This document shows, one piece after another, positions 21,852 through 29,392 of a stretch of 29,753 nucleotides of DNA. Within the stretch, counting starts at the first letter, position 1. Every line of letters starts with the position of its first letter. Location: contig JAZSIU010000070.1 in the NCBI GenBank assembly GCA_045533955.1, forward strand, positions 1 through 29,753, read 5' to 3'. The position numbers and the translations under genes were made by a program. The notes under the pieces were generated by a model. It saw only the letters and a program-made list of their open reading frames with translations, had not been told where the DNA came from and made no database searches. Source of the stretch: HGM04593 sp045533955. Lineage in GTDB: Bacteria; Bacteroidota; Bacteroidia; Bacteroidales; Bacteroidaceae.

Positions 21852-23273
21852 GTGATAAATAAATATTTAACCTCGCAAATTAAATTAAATTTTCCTTTCG
21901 CTCCAACAATTCAGCAAGAAAAAACAATAGAAAAGTTGGCCGATTTTCTTTTGGGGCCAAAAGAGCGTCAACTTTTTATGTTGTGCGGCTATGCCGGAAC
22001 GGGAAAAACCACGCTCATCTCGGCGCTTGTGCGCACGCTCTTGCAGCTTGAGCGTCGTGTGGTGCTGCTGGCCCCGACGGGGCGTGCCGCCAAGGTTTTT
22101 TCTAATTACTCGGGCTGCGCGGCGCACACTATTCACAAATGTATCTATCGTCAGAAGTCGATTGTGAACGACTCGCTTTTCACCTTGTCCGAGAATCGCT
22201 TGCGCAATACTCTTTTTATTGTCGATGAGGCCTCTATGATTGCCAACGCAGGCCTCTCGGGCTTCGGCTCGGGGGCGCTGCTCGACGACCTTGTCGAGTA
22301 TGTCTATTCGGGCGATGGCTGTTCGCTGCTGCTGTTGGGCGACACGGCTCAGCTGCCTCCCGTGGGCGAGGAGCTTTCGCCGGCACTCTCGTGCGAGTAT
22401 CTGCGCTCGATGTTCCTTAGTGTCGAGCGTGTCGAAATGACGCAGGTGATGCGACAGAGCGACGACTCGGGCATATTGTACAACGCCACTCATCTGCGTC
22501 GGATTATTGCCGAGGGGGTTACAGGCGTTGCCCCCGAGATTCGCTTCACGGGCTTTGCCGACGTTTGCAGGGTGTCGGGCGACGAGCTTATAGAGGCCAT
22601 CGAGACGTGTTATAGCGAGGTGGGCATCGACGAGACTATCATCCTGTGCCGCTCGAACAAGCGCGCCAACATATACAACGAGGGCATACGCCGTCGCATA
22701 CTCTACCGCGAGGACGAGCTCAACCGCGGCGACTATCTTATGGTGGTCAAGAATAACTACTATTGGCGCGAGGAGCTGGGCAAGCAGGATGCTTCGTTGC
22801 TCGAGAAGATTGATTTTGTGGCCAACGGCGATATTGCCGAGATTGTGCGCGTGGGTGGAGTGGAGGAGATGTACGGCTTCCGCTATGCCGAGGTAACGCT
22901 CTCTTTTGTCGATTATGACGCTTGTGAGATGGATGTAACCATCCTGCTCGACACACTAAAGAGCGAGGCTCCCTCGCTCACACGCGAGCAGAGCGAACGG
23001 CTCTTTCAGGCTGTGTGGGACGACTACCCCGAGATTCGCTCCAAGCGTAAACGCATCGAGCAGATGCGCAAAAATCCCTATTATAATGCTCTGCAAGTAA
23101 AATACGGCTACGCTGTTACCTGCCATAAGGCGCAGGGCGGACAGTGGCGTCGTGTCTTTATCGACCAAGGTTTTATTCCGGCCGACGGCTACGGCCCCGA
23201 CTATTATCGCTGGCTCTATACAGCCTTTACGCGCGCTGCCGAGAGGCTCTATCTTGTCAATTGGAAAGAGTAA
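21852..23273 (+). CDS. RecD/PIF1-like superfamily 1 helicase (AAA ATPase)
   Basis: A 473-residue ATP-dependent DNA helicase. Walker A is GYAGTGKT (46-53), then LLAPTGRAAKVF (motif Ia), the DEAS box (125-128), LLGDTAQLPPVG (motif III) and, at the end, VTCHKAQGGQWRRVFID with YRWLYTAFTRAAERLYLVNW (motifs V-VI, UvrD-C2-like fold). This is the core of RecD2/TraA-like helicases without the long N-terminal domains, so it is a short stand-alone form common in Bacteroidota. It probably acts in DNA repair or recombination. The GTG at 21852 is the only sensible start: no ATG occurs in frame before the Walker A segment. It converges on the merR gene and has no operon partner. Confidence 0.88.
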   Translation: MINKYLTSQIKLNFPFAPTIQQEKTIEKLADFLLGPKERQLFMLCGYAGTGKTTLISALVRTLLQLERRVVLLAPTGRAAKVFSNYSGCAAHTIHKCIYRQKSIVNDSLFTLSENRLRNTLFIVDEASMIANAGLSGFGSGALLDDLVEYVYSGDGCSLLLLGDTAQLPPVGEELSPALSCEYLRSMFLSVERVEMTQVMRQSDDSGILYNATHLRRIIAEGVTGVAPEIRFTGFADVCRVSGDELIEAIETCYSEVGIDETIILCRSNKRANIYNEGIRRRILYREDELNRGDYLMVVKNNYYWREELGKQDASLLEKIDFVANGDIAEIVRVGGVEEMYGFRYAEVTLSFVDYDACEMDVTILLDTLKSEAPSLTREQSERLFQAVWDDYPEIRSKRKRIEQMRKNPYYNALQVKYGYAVTCHKAQGGQWRRVFIDQGFIPADGYGPDYYRWLYTAFTRAAERLYLVNWKE

Positions 23274-23358
23274 GTGGTATTGTGCCTCCTTCATTATGAT
23301 GCAATAGATTCCATACGAGCCTCTTAAATGAGACTTACGGTTGCTTGCTGCGTGTGGA

Positions 23359-23709
23359 TTACAGAAAATCAAGAGCGCTCCTAATGTCGATAAGCTCCTG
23401 ACGTATGGCTCTGAGCCTATCGACAACCTCGCTGTTTGTGCGGGCAATATCGTGGTTGCTGCCGCTTTTCATATAGCGTCGGGCGCCGGCGAGCGTCATT
23501 CCCCGTTCCTTAATCAGATGGTGTATGGTACGTATGGTCTCAATGTCGCTTCGGGTATATTGACGCACATTGTTGCCGCCTTTCTTGGGTGTAATCTGCG
23601 GAAACTCGCTCTCCCAATATCTTAGGGTCGATTCGCTCACGCCCAATTCCGAGGCAACCTCTTTTATCGAGTAGTACAATTTGTGATTCTTCTCTTTACC
23701 CACGCTCAT
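23359..23709 (-). CDS. MerR family transcriptional regulator
   Basis: From the ATG at 23709 this is 116 residues. A winged helix-turn-helix of MerR type fills the first part (YYSIKEVASELGVSESTLRYWESEF, then the wing with PKKGGNNVRQYTRSDIETIRTIHHLIKERGMTLAGARRYM). A short C-terminal helix (SEVVDRLRAIRQELIDIRSALDFL) likely dimerises. There is no effector domain and no metal-binding Cys pair, so the signal it senses is unknown. A TTG start 6 nt upstream is possible, but the ATG is preferred. The gene overlaps or abuts the end of the M23 peptidase gene within a few nt and is cotranscribed with it. The alaS / M23 / merR arrangement recurs in Bacteroidales. Confidence 0.88.
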   Translation of the reverse strand: MSVGKEKNHKLYYSIKEVASELGVSESTLRYWESEFPQITPKKGGNNVRQYTRSDIETIRTIHHLIKERGMTLAGARRYMKSGSNHDIARTNSEVVDRLRAIRQELIDIRSALDFL

Positions 23710-23711
23710 AA

Positions 23712-24680
23712 TCAATCGTAAACTTTTCCGTGATTCTCGGCCATACGCAACATTTCGTCGTAACCCTCGGCGTCAAGATCCATAAAATAGAAATTTATGG
23801 GGTTGACGTGTCGGCCCTTCTCAATTACCTCGTAGTGCAGATGAGGGCCCGAACTTTTTCCTGTGTTTCCGCTCAGTGCAATCTGCTCGCCACGTACTAC
23901 ACGTTGTCCGCGCTTTACCTTAAATTCTTTTAGGTGAGCGTATCGGGTGAGATAATTGTAGCCGTGGTCAATCTCGACCGTCCAGCCGTAGCCCTGACGC
24001 CATTTAGCAAGCGTTACGACACCGTCGGCTGTGGCATATACGGGGGTGCCTACATTGCACGAAAAGTCCATTCCCTCGTGGAATTTACGCACATTATAGA
24101 TGGGGTCTAACCGATAGCCATAGCCCGAGGCCGTGCGTTTAAGGTCGCGGTTGGCAATAGGCTGTATGGCCGGCAGACAGCGCAGACGCTGCTCCTGCTC
24201 GCGGCTTATTTTTACAATCTCGTCAAAAGATTTTATCTGTATGTAGAGCTGCTTTGCGAGCATATCCATCTTTTGGGTCGTGTGAACCACAAGGTTCGAG
24301 TTGTCCATATTCATAAGCTCGTCGTAGCGGTTGGTGCCGCCGTAGCCTGCACTGCGGGCCGCCTCGGAGACGGGTTCGGCGCCCAGCATTGCGCGGTACA
24401 TATTATCGTCGCGCTGCTGTATGTCCTGAAGCGCCTCCAATGCCTTGTCGAGCCTCTCGGATAGAATGTTGTACTGTGCCAATAATCTTGAATTTTCGGC
24501 CTGAACGTCTTTCATCGACGGGGTCTCAATGATAAGATAGAACATAAGAAACGATAGTCCGCCGAAGATGACAAACATCAACGTCCTGCGCAGAATTGTC
24601 AGGAAGCGCTGTGCCAAATTAGGGTACACTCTGTCGTAGGTGCGTGTGGCAGGATTGAATATGTAATAGACCTTTCGCAT
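23712..24680 (-). CDS. M23 family metallopeptidase (LytM-like), membrane-anchored
   Basis: A 322-residue protein with a short cytoplasmic start, one membrane helix (about 31-51), a coiled coil (about 58-92), a linker and a C-terminal LytM domain (about 180-305). Zinc ligands and catalytic residues are intact: HEGMD with His201 and Asp205, and HLH with His280 and His282. The domain also has the usual RYAHL and GNTGKSSGPHLHYE stretches. It is expected to cut peptide cross-links of peptidoglycan or act in cell-wall maintenance and division. The start MRKVYYIFNPATRTYDRVYP is typical of the Bacteroidota member near alaS. It is divergent from alaS, and both promoters lie within 34 bp. Confidence 0.93.
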   Translation of the reverse strand: MRKVYYIFNPATRTYDRVYPNLAQRFLTILRRTLMFVIFGGLSFLMFYLIIETPSMKDVQAENSRLLAQYNILSERLDKALEALQDIQQRDDNMYRAMLGAEPVSEAARSAGYGGTNRYDELMNMDNSNLVVHTTQKMDMLAKQLYIQIKSFDEIVKISREQEQRLRCLPAIQPIANRDLKRTASGYGYRLDPIYNVRKFHEGMDFSCNVGTPVYATADGVVTLAKWRQGYGWTVEIDHGYNYLTRYAHLKEFKVKRGQRVVRGEQIALSGNTGKSSGPHLHYEVIEKGRHVNPINFYFMDLDAEGYDEMLRMAENHGKVYD

Positions 24681-24746
24681 TATTACTCTATCTTGGGGGC
24701 AGGATAAAAAGCCTGTCGGCGTCAGTTATTTTCGCACGCTTTTAGG

Positions 24747-24780
24747 TTGCAAAAATAACAAAAGTAAGCTATCTTTGCAA
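24747..24780. promoter_or_regulatory. Symmetric overlapping divergent promoters of alaS and the M23 peptidase gene
   Basis: For alaS (+): TTG at 24747-24749, a 20-nt spacer, TATCTTTG at 24770-24777. For the M23 gene (-): TTG is the complement of 24778-24780, a 20-nt spacer, and TATTTTTG is the complement of 24750-24757. Each -33 box abuts the opposing -7 box, so polymerase can occupy only one at a time. The ends TTGCAAA and TTTGCAA make the site nearly palindromic. Expected leaders are about 90 nt (alaS) and about 64 nt (M23). Confidence 0.7.
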
Positions 24781-24833
24781 GCTAAATGAATAAAAAGGGC
24801 TGCCGCAATAACAGTTATTAAGATTTTTGGGTA

Positions 24834-24848
24834 GCAACGGCTTTTTGA
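24834..24848 (+). promoter_or_regulatory. Leader motif shared with purL
   Basis: GCAACGGCTTTTTGA, 26 nt before the alaS start codon, matches GCAACGGCTTTTGAG at 1252-1266 in the purL leader except for one T. Upstream, 24799-24804 (GCTGCC) can pair with 24831-24836 (one G-U). It ends in a T run, so a weak attenuator is conceivable. Confidence 0.3.
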
Positions 24849-24873
24849 CAGATAAATTAAAAAATTTTATAAT

Positions 24874-27492
24874 ATGCTCACATCTAAAGAGATACGAGAA
24901 TCGTTTAAGAGATTCTTCGAGCAGAAGGGGCACCTTATTGTCCCCTCGGCTCCTATGGTTGTCAAGGACGACCCCACACTAATGTTCACCAACGCAGGAA
25001 TGAACCAGTTTAAGGATATTATATTGGGAAACTCGCCTGCCAAGAGCAAGCGCGTCGCCGACTCGCAAAAGTGTCTGCGTGTAAGTGGTAAGCACAACGA
25101 CCTCGAAGAGGTTGGACACGACACTTATCACCACACAATGTTCGAAATGTTGGGTAATTGGTCGTTCGGCGACTATTTCAAGCACGAGGCCATTGATTGG
25201 GCTTGGGAGTATCTGACCGAGGTTGTCAAACTCGATCCCGAGCGTTTGTATGTTACTGTGTTCGAGGGCGCTGCAAGCGAAGGCCTCGAGCGCGACAATG
25301 AGGCTGCCGCAATATGGGAAAAGCATCTTCCGGCCGATAGAATCCTCAACGGAAATCTTAAAGACAACTTCTGGGAAATGGGCGACACAGGCCCCTGCGG
25401 CCCTTGCAGCGAGATTCACATTGACCTTCGCAGCGACGAGGAGCGTGCAGCAATCCCCGGACGCGAACTTGTCAACGGCTCGCACCCTCAGGTGATTGAA
25501 ATATGGAATCTCGTGTTTATGCAGTACAACCGTATGGCCGACGGTCATCTCGAGGAGCTTCCCGCAAAGGTAATCGACACGGGAATGGGATTCGAGCGTC
25601 TCTGTATGGCGCTTCAGGGCAAGCTCTCGAACTACGACACCGACGTCTTTCAGCCCATCATCAAGGCAATAGGCGCAATCTCGGGTAAGGAGTATGGCCT
25701 CGACGCTCAGGTAGATGTTGCAATGCGCGTAATTGCCGACCACATTCGCACAATATCATTCTCGATAACAGACGGACAACTCCCCTCGAACGCAAAGGCC
25801 GGATACGTAATCCGCCGCATCCTGCGTCGTGCCGTGCGTTACGGCTACACTTTCTTGGGACAGAAGCAGTCGTTTATGTACAAGTTAGTGCCCACACTCA
25901 TCGAGAATATGGGCGATGCTTACCCCGAACTTAAAGCACAGCAAGAGCTTGTAACAAAAGTAATTAAAGAGGAGGAGGAGGCTTTCCTGCGCACTCTTGC
26001 AACGGGAATGCAGATGCTCGATAAGATTGCCTCTGCGGCAAAAGCATCGCAGTACAGCGAGATTAGCGGAGTAGAGGCCTTCACACTGTACGACACATAC
26101 GGCTTCCCCATCGACCTTACACAGCTCATCCTGCGCGAGAATGGCCTCACGGTGAATATGGCACAATTCGACGAGGAGATGCTCAAGCAAAAGACCCGCG
26201 CCCGTAACGCTGCCGCAGTGGAGAATGGCGATTGGGTTACCGTGAACGAGGGCGACAGCCAATTTGTGGGCTACGACAGCACCTCGTGCCAGACAACAAT
26301 CCTGCGCTACCGTCAGACAAAGCAAAAGAACCAGACACTCTATCAGATTGTGCTCAAAGAGACACCCTTCTATGCCGAGAGCGGTGGTCAGGTGGGCGAC
26401 ACGGGAGTGCTTATCTGCGGCGACGAGCGCATCGAGGTCATTGACACAAAGAAAGAGAACAATCTGCCCATTCACATAACAAAGCAACTGCCCGCCGATG
26501 CCGGTGCAACATTCTGCGCACAGGTAAACGAGAAGAAACGTCTGGCCTGCGCCGCCAACCACTCGTGCACACACCTTCTCGACCAAGCACTGCGCGAGGT
26601 TCTTGGCACACACGTCGAGCAGAAGGGCTCGCTTGTTACCCCCGACGGCATCCGCTTCGACTTTTCGCACTTCCAGAAGGTAACCGACGAGGAGATTGCA
26701 CGCGTCGAGCGCATCGTCAACGCACGCATCCGCCAAAATATTCCTCTCACCGACCACCGCAATATCCCCATCGAGGAGGCCAAAAAGCTGGGTGCAATAG
26801 CCCTCTTCGGCGAGAAATATGGCGACCACGTGCGCGTCGTACAATTCGGAACATCAATAGAATTTTGCGGCGGTACCCACGTCTCGGCAACAGGCTCGAT
26901 AGGAATGGTTAAGATTGTCAGCGAGAGCTCGGTGGCAGCAGGCGTGCGCCGCATCGAGGCTGTTACGGGCGAGGCTCTCGAAAATCATCTTGCCAAGGTT
27001 CAGGAGCTTATGAAAGAGATACACGCGCTCTTCAACAACGTCCCCAACCTCAAGGCTACAATCGTAAAATCAATAGCCGAGAATGCCGAGCTTAAAAAGG
27101 AGATTGAGGAATATGCCAAGGAGAAGGCTGCAATGGTCAAGGAGAAACTATTGCAGGATATTAAGCAGAAGAACGGCGTGCGTTACATAAGCGCAGTGCT
27201 CCCAATGTCGCCCGCAGCGGTAAAAGACGTTGTCTTTATGCTGCGCGCCGAGCAGCCCGAGAATATGCTCATTGTCATCGGCAGCATCTTTAACGATAAG
27301 CCTCAGCTTACAATCTCGGCCACAGCCGACCTTGTCGAGCAGGGCATTAACGCCGGTAAGATTGTCGGTCAGGCGGCCAAGCTGATGCAGGGCGGCGGTG
27401 GCGGACAGGCTCACTTTGCGCAGGCCGGCGGAAAGAATGCCGAGGGCATCAAGGCTGCCATTGACAAGGTGTTCGAGATAATAGAGGGATAA
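24874..27492 (+). CDS. alaS: Alanyl-tRNA synthetase
   Basis: AlaRS charges tRNA-Ala. At 872 residues it has the standard bacterial length. The class II catalytic domain starts with SFKRFFEQKGHLIVPSAPMV and includes FTNAGMNQFKDIILG. The tRNA-binding helices follow, then the editing domain with HSCTH (His563 and His567) and CGGTH (Cys665 and His669), the four zinc ligands that clear mischarged Ser and Gly. The C-Ala domain ends in GGGGGQAHFAQAGGK. All landmarks are intact. The ATG at 24874 is preceded by a 90-nt leader from the divergent promoter. The 257-bp gap after it holds a poly-C tract, a short reading frame and a hairpin. Confidence 0.97.
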   Translation: MLTSKEIRESFKRFFEQKGHLIVPSAPMVVKDDPTLMFTNAGMNQFKDIILGNSPAKSKRVADSQKCLRVSGKHNDLEEVGHDTYHHTMFEMLGNWSFGDYFKHEAIDWAWEYLTEVVKLDPERLYVTVFEGAASEGLERDNEAAAIWEKHLPADRILNGNLKDNFWEMGDTGPCGPCSEIHIDLRSDEERAAIPGRELVNGSHPQVIEIWNLVFMQYNRMADGHLEELPAKVIDTGMGFERLCMALQGKLSNYDTDVFQPIIKAIGAISGKEYGLDAQVDVAMRVIADHIRTISFSITDGQLPSNAKAGYVIRRILRRAVRYGYTFLGQKQSFMYKLVPTLIENMGDAYPELKAQQELVTKVIKEEEEAFLRTLATGMQMLDKIASAAKASQYSEISGVEAFTLYDTYGFPIDLTQLILRENGLTVNMAQFDEEMLKQKTRARNAAAVENGDWVTVNEGDSQFVGYDSTSCQTTILRYRQTKQKNQTLYQIVLKETPFYAESGGQVGDTGVLICGDERIEVIDTKKENNLPIHITKQLPADAGATFCAQVNEKKRLACAANHSCTHLLDQALREVLGTHVEQKGSLVTPDGIRFDFSHFQKVTDEEIARVERIVNARIRQNIPLTDHRNIPIEEAKKLGAIALFGEKYGDHVRVVQFGTSIEFCGGTHVSATGSIGMVKIVSESSVAAGVRRIEAVTGEALENHLAKVQELMKEIHALFNNVPNLKATIVKSIAENAELKKEIEEYAKEKAAMVKEKLLQDIKQKNGVRYISAVLPMSPAAVKDVVFMLRAEQPENMLIVIGSIFNDKPQLTISATADLVEQGINAGKIVGQAAKLMQGGGGGQAHFAQAGGKNAEGIKAAIDKVFEIIEG

Positions 27493-27594
27493 TTATAAGA
27501 TAGGGTTTTATTATGTCATTGTCGACCGAGAATATTAACACACGTCCGTTGCACGCCGATGCAGCGAGCCTCCCGGTGTCGGTTCTGCAAATTA

Positions 27595-27609
27595 CCCCCC
27601 CCCCCCCCC
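27595..27609 (+). repeat. Homopolymeric C15 tract inside a 55-codon reading frame
   Basis: Fifteen consecutive C bases lie in an open frame running from the ATG at 27513 to the TAA at 27678-27680 (55 codons, MSLSTENINTRPLHADAA... then a Pro run). The stop overlaps the start of the hairpin at 27679. Tracts of this length are prone to slippage, so a phase-variable small protein or promoter spacing is possible, but a sequencing miscount is equally possible. The peptide is not recognised and the frame could be accidental. Confidence 0.7.
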
Positions 27610-27678
27610 TTATATTTAAATATAACTATTTGATAAACAGCATATTACGCAATATAATTGCGTGGTGTGCTCTTATGT

Positions 27679-27708
27679 AACCAACTGCACCCTGCGGTGC
27701 AGTTGGTT
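27679..27708. terminator. Hairpin between alaS and the LRR gene
   Basis: A perfect 13-bp inverted repeat (27679-27691 with 27696-27708) has a 4-nt loop. The T-run after it is weak (ATTTGTG), so its strength as a terminator is uncertain. Confidence 0.6.
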
Positions 27709-27749
27709 ATTTGTGTATGATTATGTATAACATTTAATAAATCAACATT

Positions 27750-29273
27750 ATGAAACAAAATTACTTAAAGAAACTAATGACAGCCCTGTTGCTGCTCTGT
27801 TGTACAGTGGCAAGTGCCGCGGATTTTGAGGTTGATGGAATTTGTTACAATATTTTATCCGATAGTGATAAAACTGTTGAGGTAACAAGAGGTAGTAAAA
27901 CAAACTCCGGCGCAGTTACTATTCCCGCAAGCGTTACTTACAATAGTATCACTTATAGTGTAACAAGCATCGGAACGAAGGCGTTCAGTGATTGCAGGCA
28001 TCTTACAAGCATTGAAATTTCCGCGAGTGTAACAAGCATCGGCGACTATGCGTTCAAGAGATGCAGCGACCTTACAAGCATTGTAATTCCCGCGAGTGTA
28101 ACAAGCATCGGCGAGCGTGCGTTCTTTGATTGCAGCGGCCTTACAAGCGTTGTAATTTCCGAGGGTGTTACAAGCATCGGGGACTTGGCGTTCTATGGAT
28201 GCAGCGTCCTTACAAGCATTGAAATTCCCGCGGGTGTTACAAGCATCGGCGAGCGTGCGTTCGATTATTGCTACGGTCTTACAAGCATTGTTGTGGGTGA
28301 TGGAAATACCGTTTATGATAGTCGCGATAATTGTAATGCTATTATTGAAACTGCATCAAATACCTTGATTTTAGGTTGTAAAAACACTATTATTACCTCG
28401 GGCGTAACAAGCATAGGCGATTGGGCGTTCTCCTCTTGCTACGGCCTTACAAGCATTGTAATTCCAAGCAGTGTTACAAGCATTGGTGAGAGGGCGTTCT
28501 ATTATTGCAACGCCCTTACAAGCATTGAAATTCCCTCGAGTGTAACAAGCATCGGCGAGGGTGCGTTCTCTTATTGCGACTGCCTTACAAGCATCGAAAT
28601 TCCCGCGAGTGTAACAAGCATCGGTTACAGGGTGTTCTATAATTGCGACGCCCTTACAAGCATTGTTGTGGGTGATGGAAATAGCGTTTATGATAGTCGA
28701 GGTAATTGTAATGCCATTATTGAGACTGCATCAAATACATTGATTTCAGGTTGTAAAAATACTATTATTCCCTCGGGTGTAACAAGCATCGGCGACTATG
28801 CGTTCTCTTCTTGCAGCGGCCTTACAAGCATTGAAATTCCCGAGGGTGTAACAAGCATCGGCGAGAGTGCGTTCGAAAGTTGCACCGACCTTACAAGCAT
28901 TGAAATTCCTGCGAGTGTAACAAGCATAGGCGACGAAGCGTTCTCCTATTGCCGCGGCCTTACAAGCATTGTTTCGCACATCGCGGCCGAGAATCTGTTT
29001 ACTCCCGGCAACGATGCTTTTTATGGTGTTGGTAAAACAAACTGCATCCTATACGTGCCCATAGGTGCCAAAAGCACATACGAGCGCACCGACGGCTGGA
29101 AAGAGTTTACAAATATCGTGGAAATGAACTTTGATGGAAGCGATGCAACAGCCATCGAGAGTGTGGAGAGCGAGCAGGGCGAGGCTGTTTACTACGACCT
29201 CAGCGGCCGCCGCGTAGAGAATCCCGCAAAGGGCATCTACATTGTAAACGGACGTAAGGTTTTTATTAAGTAA
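27750..29273 (+). CDS. BspA-type leucine-rich repeat surface protein with C-terminal sorting-like tail
   Basis: A 507-residue exported protein with a signal peptide (1-23, ending ASA). After a short start, twelve 23-residue LRR_5 units of the form SVTSIGxxAFxxCxxLTSIEIPA run to about residue 410. They are split 5+4+3 by two near-identical 33-residue islands (VVGDGNxVYDSRxNCNAIIETASNTL...). The LRR units carry a conserved Cys at the AFxxC position. The C terminus (YYDLSGRRVENPAKGIYIVNGRKVFIK) matches the tail of type IX secretion cargo in related genera, so it may be secreted and anchored at the surface. Family members bind host or other surface molecules; the partner here is unknown. No -7/-33 promoter was found upstream. 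Confidence 0.9.
   Translation: MKQNYLKKLMTALLLLCCTVASAADFEVDGICYNILSDSDKTVEVTRGSKTNSGAVTIPASVTYNSITYSVTSIGTKAFSDCRHLTSIEISASVTSIGDYAFKRCSDLTSIVIPASVTSIGERAFFDCSGLTSVVISEGVTSIGDLAFYGCSVLTSIEIPAGVTSIGERAFDYCYGLTSIVVGDGNTVYDSRDNCNAIIETASNTLILGCKNTIITSGVTSIGDWAFSSCYGLTSIVIPSSVTSIGERAFYYCNALTSIEIPSSVTSIGEGAFSYCDCLTSIEIPASVTSIGYRVFYNCDALTSIVVGDGNSVYDSRGNCNAIIETASNTLISGCKNTIIPSGVTSIGDYAFSSCSGLTSIEIPEGVTSIGESAFESCTDLTSIEIPASVTSIGDEAFSYCRGLTSIVSHIAAENLFTPGNDAFYGVGKTNCILYVPIGAKSTYERTDGWKEFTNIVEMNFDGSDATAIESVESEQGEAVYYDLSGRRVENPAKGIYIVNGRKVFIK
28278..28789 (+). repeat. Internal duplication within the LRR gene
   Basis: The block 28278-28414 recurs, almost unchanged, at 28653-28789, an offset of 375 bp (four 69-bp LRR units plus one 99-bp island). 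High DNA identity, including silent sites, suggests recent duplication or gene conversion. Confidence 0.85.
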
Positions 29274-29296
29274 CTATAATAATTATTTATAGCGTT

Positions 29297-29337
29297 GAGG
29301 CTGAGTGATTTTTTCACTCAGTCTCTATTTATTTTTA
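29297..29337 (+). terminator. Terminator of the LRR gene
   Basis: Arms 29297-29308 and 29314-29325 pair over 12 bp with one G-U, around a TTTTT loop, followed by a T-rich stretch. Confidence 0.82.
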
Positions 29338-29392
29338 TACAAATGCACGCAAACTCCTACCGCTCCTTACAATAAAAACAAAAATAAAATAT

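Noticed and set aside
23274..23358. Terminator hairpin between the helicase and merR
   Set aside because: Only a weak GAGCCTC/GAGACT pairing near 23318-23336 is visible and there is no T run.
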